Shown here in pieces: positions 61,490-64,000 of a stretch of DNA of 64,000 bases. The stretch covers positions 1,054,001-1,118,000 of the forward strand of contig NZ_CP031417.1 in assembly GCF_003367395.1 (NCBI RefSeq). Reading direction: 5' to 3'. The stretch is from Pseudolabrys taiwanensis. GTDB lineage: Bacteria > Pseudomonadota > Alphaproteobacteria > Rhizobiales > Xanthobacteraceae. Each line of letters begins with the position of its first letter. Position 1 is the stretch's first letter. The position numbers and the translations under genes were made by a program. Below the pieces are notes generated by a model that made no database searches, was not told where the DNA came from, and was given only the letters and a program-made list of their open reading frames with translations.

Positions 61490-61846
61490 ATGCTGCATCC
61501 CAAAGAGCAGGCAGAGCTGGACCGGCTTGCAGCCGAGCTGGCTGGCCCTCGCTCAAACCTGAATCCGCTCATCACGGCCGTCTTTTGCGGAACGGCTGTG
61601 TACATGATGCTGATGGTCTTCTCGACAGTGACTGGGGCGGGTCCCGAGTCGGCAGGTTTCGCAATTTTTGTGTTCACTGTAACGGCAGGTGGTGGCGTCT
61701 ATTACTTGATAGATTGGCAAGACACAGTCTGGCTCAATCGACGAGACAGGTTTTATCGTAAGCTTTTAGCTGAACGCGAATTGCAGGAAGAGCGCTCGCG
61801 CACATGGGCGATGCGCCTAGCCAGGAGTCCCCAGTCTTTGGAATAG
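61490..61846 (+). CDS. Small membrane protein, 118 aa
   Basis: A soluble N-terminal helix (PKEQAELDRLAAELAG) is followed by two transmembrane helices (ITAVFCGTAVYMMLMVFSTV and AIFVFTVTAGGGVYYLI) and a basic, charged C-terminus (DRFYRKLLAERELQEERS). Not recognised. It is the last gene of the island, about 200 bp before the right attachment site. Confidence 0.55.
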   Translation: MLHPKEQAELDRLAAELAGPRSNLNPLITAVFCGTAVYMMLMVFSTVTGAGPESAGFAIFVFTVTAGGGVYYLIDWQDTVWLNRRDRFYRKLLAERELQEERSRTWAMRLARSPQSLE

Positions 61847-62283
61847 GCCCAGAGCCGCGGTGGCTAGTGCTGAAGCGACCCAAGTGCCTACCGGATGTCC
61901 ACACGTTGCACGATCGACAAGTCGCGATCGGCCAATCTTCTTAAGCGATACGGGCGACGCTCTCGTTGCCGAGGATGGGTAGCAGGATGGGTAGCTGCGC
62001 CGAAATCGTCCTAAGTAATTGATTTTAAATAGCTCCTATTTCCCACCCCTTCCGCCAGCGCCGTTTCGCTTCCTGAAATAGCAGCAGCTGCTACAGCTTG
62101 CGTCCAATCTGCGCCATTCGGTCGCCTTTCTCTCTCGCGCGTGAATGCCTAATCATCATCGTATGAAGTTCATCACTCTCAATCGCGCCGCCGCATTCCC
62201 GCTGATCTGACCGGGACATTTCGGCTTCGTCGGGCGCGGCCATCGACCGCCGCCCATTGATCTGCGTCGTTGAGAGAACCTCC
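61847..62283. other. Gap spanning the right island boundary
   Basis: Apart from the attachment repeat at 62041-62059, an AT-rich patch just before it (ATTGATTTTAAATAGC) and GAGAGAACCTCC ahead of the next gene, I see no gene or clear signal. Confidence 0.4.
62041..62059 (+). repeat. Right attachment site (attR)
   Basis: TCCCACCCCTTCCGCCAGC, identical over 19 bases to the tRNA-Ser 3' end at 25364-25382. Chromosomal-type genes resume beyond it. Confidence 0.88.
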
Positions 62284-63075
62284 ATGAAACCTGAACCCAT
62301 GCACGCGCTGAGCGCGGCAGACATCGAATCGTTCGTTCGCGACGGCTTTGTTCGCATCAATGCCGCATTCAGCAGGCCGACGGCCAAAGCGGCGCGATCC
62401 ATTCTATGGCCGGCCACGGGCTGTGACCCGGATAACCGCGCGACCTGGACGCGACCGGTCGTCCGCCTCGGCCAGTTCGGTCAGCCTCCGTTCCGGGACG
62501 CGGCGAACACGCCACTACTGCATAACGCGTTCGATCAGCTCGTCGGCCCCGGTCGCTGGCTGCCGTGTGTCGCGCTCGGCACCTTCCCGGTCCGCTTTCC
62601 GTCATCAGAAAACCCAGGGGACGTTGGTTGGCATGTCGACATGAGTTTCGGCGATGATCCCGACTTCATGGAATGGCGAGCCAACATCTCCAGCAAGGGA
62701 CGCGCATTGCTGATGTTGTTCCTATTCTCCGATGTCGGCCCCTACGATGCGCCGACGCGGATCCGCATGGGCTCGCATCTTGATATCGCCCGCCAACTCG
62801 CGCCTGCGGGCGAAGCGGGGTTGACGCTTCGGGAACTCGCGGCGGACGGATTCGCAGCGTCGTCCGGTCGGCCGGAGGTATTCGCCGTCGGTGAAGCCGG
62901 CACCGTGTATCTGTGCCATCCCTTTCTCGTGCATGCCGCGCAGCGCCATCGCGGGACCGAGCCGCGCTTCCTTGCACAGCCTCCGCTCATCCCCCGGGAG
63001 CCGATCTGCATTGATCGACAAGACGGCATTTATTCGCCCGTTGAGCAGTCGATCCGAACGGCAATCGCCCGCTAA
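62284..63075 (+). CDS. Phytanoyl-CoA dioxygenase family protein
   Basis: 263 residues from ATG 62284. The iron-binding facial triad is visible as GWHVDMSFG (HxD) and the distal His in LCHPFLVHAA, with an Arg further on (RHRGTEPRF) for 2-oxoglutarate. It is a non-heme iron hydroxylase; the substrate is unknown and need not be phytanate. The MLFLFSDV and TRIRMGSHLD segments fit PhyH-fold halogenase/hydroxylase relatives. Cytosolic, with no obvious operon partner. Confidence 0.8.
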   Translation: MKPEPMHALSAADIESFVRDGFVRINAAFSRPTAKAARSILWPATGCDPDNRATWTRPVVRLGQFGQPPFRDAANTPLLHNAFDQLVGPGRWLPCVALGTFPVRFPSSENPGDVGWHVDMSFGDDPDFMEWRANISSKGRALLMLFLFSDVGPYDAPTRIRMGSHLDIARQLAPAGEAGLTLRELAADGFAASSGRPEVFAVGEAGTVYLCHPFLVHAAQRHRGTEPRFLAQPPLIPREPICIDRQDGIYSPVEQSIRTAIAR

Positions 63076-63479
63076 AGAGCGCGCTTCGTCCGCTTTCCTG
63101 CATCGCCACAGCGGACGGAGCCTTGCGGCGCAATGTACGCCTGCATGACGAGCACAAGACCGCTCAAGAGGCGCACGCGGCGACGGAAAAGCCATGCGCG
63201 AGCGGCGCAACGCGCATGAGCGGATTCGGTCGCTCGGCCCGGCAATCTCTCTTGGATGAGCGGCGAGGCGTCTTCTCGATAGCCTGCGCGGATATTGCCG
63301 TGCAGCGGCCGAATGCTGAATTGATCGATGTCGGAACTCGACACACGGCGCGCGCCTCAGTCGGTCGCGAAGGAGAGCCGAGTCGGAAGGTCGGACGACG
63401 CCAGGCAAGCGCCGCTGGCAGATTGCCGGTCGGATGGGCTATCAAGCGACGACGCCGACCTGCACGAGACCCGTCACCC
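63076..63479. other. Intergenic region without recognisable features
   Basis: 404 bp in which short frames exist on both strands but none has a credible start or family resemblance. It presumably holds the promoter of the downstream lipoprotein. Confidence 0.4.
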
Positions 63480-63854
63480 ATGCGCCTCACACCAATCGTA
63501 TTTGCTCTCGTCCTGTCGGGGTGCTCGGCGGTGCCGCCGCTGCAGCCCTCGCCGGCACCGGCGGACTACGTCGCGCAGGCGACGCGGTTCCTCGTGAACT
63601 ATCCGAAGTTAGCAACGCAGGGCGCCCTTATCTCGCAGCTGAAGGCCACGCAGCCGCCGCAGCTTTACGACTGGTTCGCCTGCGTCAAACTGCAGGACGG
63701 AAAGATCTACGCCATCTTCTATGCCAATGAGAAGGTGAGCGACCTTCGCGAGGTCGTCGCCGTCGACCGTTGTCCGGACGCCTATTCGCCGCTGCCGCCG
63801 GCACCGAAGCCGCCGGCGAAGAAGCCAGCTGAAAGAAAAAAGCCCGGCGCCTAG
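63480..63854 (+). CDS. Small lipoprotein, 124 aa
   Basis: ATG 63480 gives a lipoprotein signal (PIVFALVLSGC) with Cys near residue 15. The mature part of about 110 residues contains YDWFACVKLQDGKIYAIFY and VVAVDRCPDAYSPL, with two further Cys that may form a disulfide, and a Pro/Lys-rich tail. A longer upstream frame is not supported. Function unknown; outer-membrane location expected. Confidence 0.65.
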   Translation: MRLTPIVFALVLSGCSAVPPLQPSPAPADYVAQATRFLVNYPKLATQGALISQLKATQPPQLYDWFACVKLQDGKIYAIFYANEKVSDLREVVAVDRCPDAYSPLPPAPKPPAKKPAERKKPGA

Positions 63855-64000
63855 TCTCGGCGGCTGCCAAGCCTCGGCCCTAGCATGCCCCTTCGTCCGG
63901 GCAGGCGCGCCGTCGTTGCTCCCATCACGGGAATGAGACCGCTTGTCTAGCCCGATACCGGTTTGGACGGCATCGCACGCGCTTCATGCATGTCGTAAAT

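Larger units (their letters stand above)
25364..62059. mobile_element. Composite integrative island at tRNA-Ser
   Basis: About 36.7 kb bounded by 19-bp direct repeats of the tRNA 3' end, with a tyrosine integrase just inside the left end. Contents include phage-type replication, terminase small subunit and tail-fibre-like genes, DNA methyltransferases, HNH and GIY-YIG-like genes, an autoinducer synthase and many small zinc-ribbon proteins. Pseudogenes are concentrated in the right half. No capsid, portal, large terminase or conjugation genes are recognisable, so transfer would need a helper. A fossil tRNA-Pro junction near 43.8 kb shows that at least two elements have merged. Confidence 0.85.

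Noticed and set aside
25383..62040. CRISPR array, retron or diversity-generating retroelement in the island
   Set aside because: No regularly spaced repeats, no reverse transcriptase motif (YxDD) and no Cas-like protein were seen on either strand.

Overview
The window is high-GC DNA from an alphaproteobacterium, most likely of the order Hyphomicrobiales (Bradyrhizobium/Pseudolabrys-like). The case rests on the gene families: TRAP and Bug-type solute receptors, DUF2778, DUF930 and DUF6481-like proteins, a PhoH paralogue, an HWE-type histidine kinase, and the cell-wall/replication run rlpA-dac-tmk-holB and metG-tatD-MBL. This is inference from family content; no database search was possible.

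Core chromosome, 1-25.3 kb. A FAD oxidoreductase is followed by a complete TRAP transporter (receptor, small and large permease). Convergent to it is murJ. Then, all on the minus strand, come a PhnP-like hydrolase, tatD and metG. A 6-kb block follows with a DUF2778 protein, a sensor kinase, a Cys-rich secreted peptide, a PhoH-type ATPase, two small proteins and a PAP2 phosphatase. Next are holB-tmk, a D,D-carboxypeptidase and rlpA. Last comes a solute-uptake/regulator cluster: one SBP_bac_3 receptor, two Bug receptors, an exported metallo-beta-lactamase-fold protein and a divergent LysR regulator. Palindromic intergenic repeats lie at 1-84, 2824-2990 and 17668-17810.

Integrated island, 25,364-62,059 (about 36.7 kb). 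It sits at the 3' end of tRNA-Ser(TGA). A 19-bp copy of the tRNA 3' end recurs at the far boundary, and a tyrosine integrase gene starts 148 bp beyond the tRNA. The left part (25.5-34 kb) holds an integrase, an excisionase-like HTH protein, a DNA adenine methyltransferase, two replication-type proteins and a terminase small subunit, with no recognisable portal, capsid or large terminase. That is the gene set of a phage satellite. It is followed by two signal-peptide-bearing proteins resembling phage tail fibres (34.8-38.6 kb) and a tightly overlapping five-gene minus-strand operon (39.2-41.3 kb).

The island is composite. At 43.4-43.83 kb lies a piece of foreign chromosome, the 3' end of a molybdopterin-binding dehydrogenase gene next to the 3' end of a tRNA-Pro, which looks like a fossil attachment junction. 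To its right is an operon of a helicase-methyltransferase fusion and a HerA/FtsK-like ATPase with small accessory genes (44-50.3 kb), then many small zinc-ribbon genes and pseudogenes.

Three observations stand out. (1) A 4.1-kb segment (54,181-58,276) carrying an HNH nuclease, a GIY-YIG-like gene and an acyl-homoserine-lactone synthase appears to be a circularly permuted insertion at a TA dinucleotide. The two halves of one methyltransferase gene lie at its opposite ends and rejoin in frame across the TA. (2) Two paralogous genes encoding proteins with a twin-arginine motif (41,256 minus and 59,372 plus) share a 250-nt leader. Its central element is complementary to both an upstream and a start-proximal copy of a second element, and base pairs covary between the two leaders: a candidate undescribed cis-regulatory RNA. 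(3) The left arm looks like an alphaproteobacterial phage satellite.

Beyond the right attachment site (62,059) chromosomal-type genes resume with a phytanoyl-CoA dioxygenase-like protein and a small lipoprotein.
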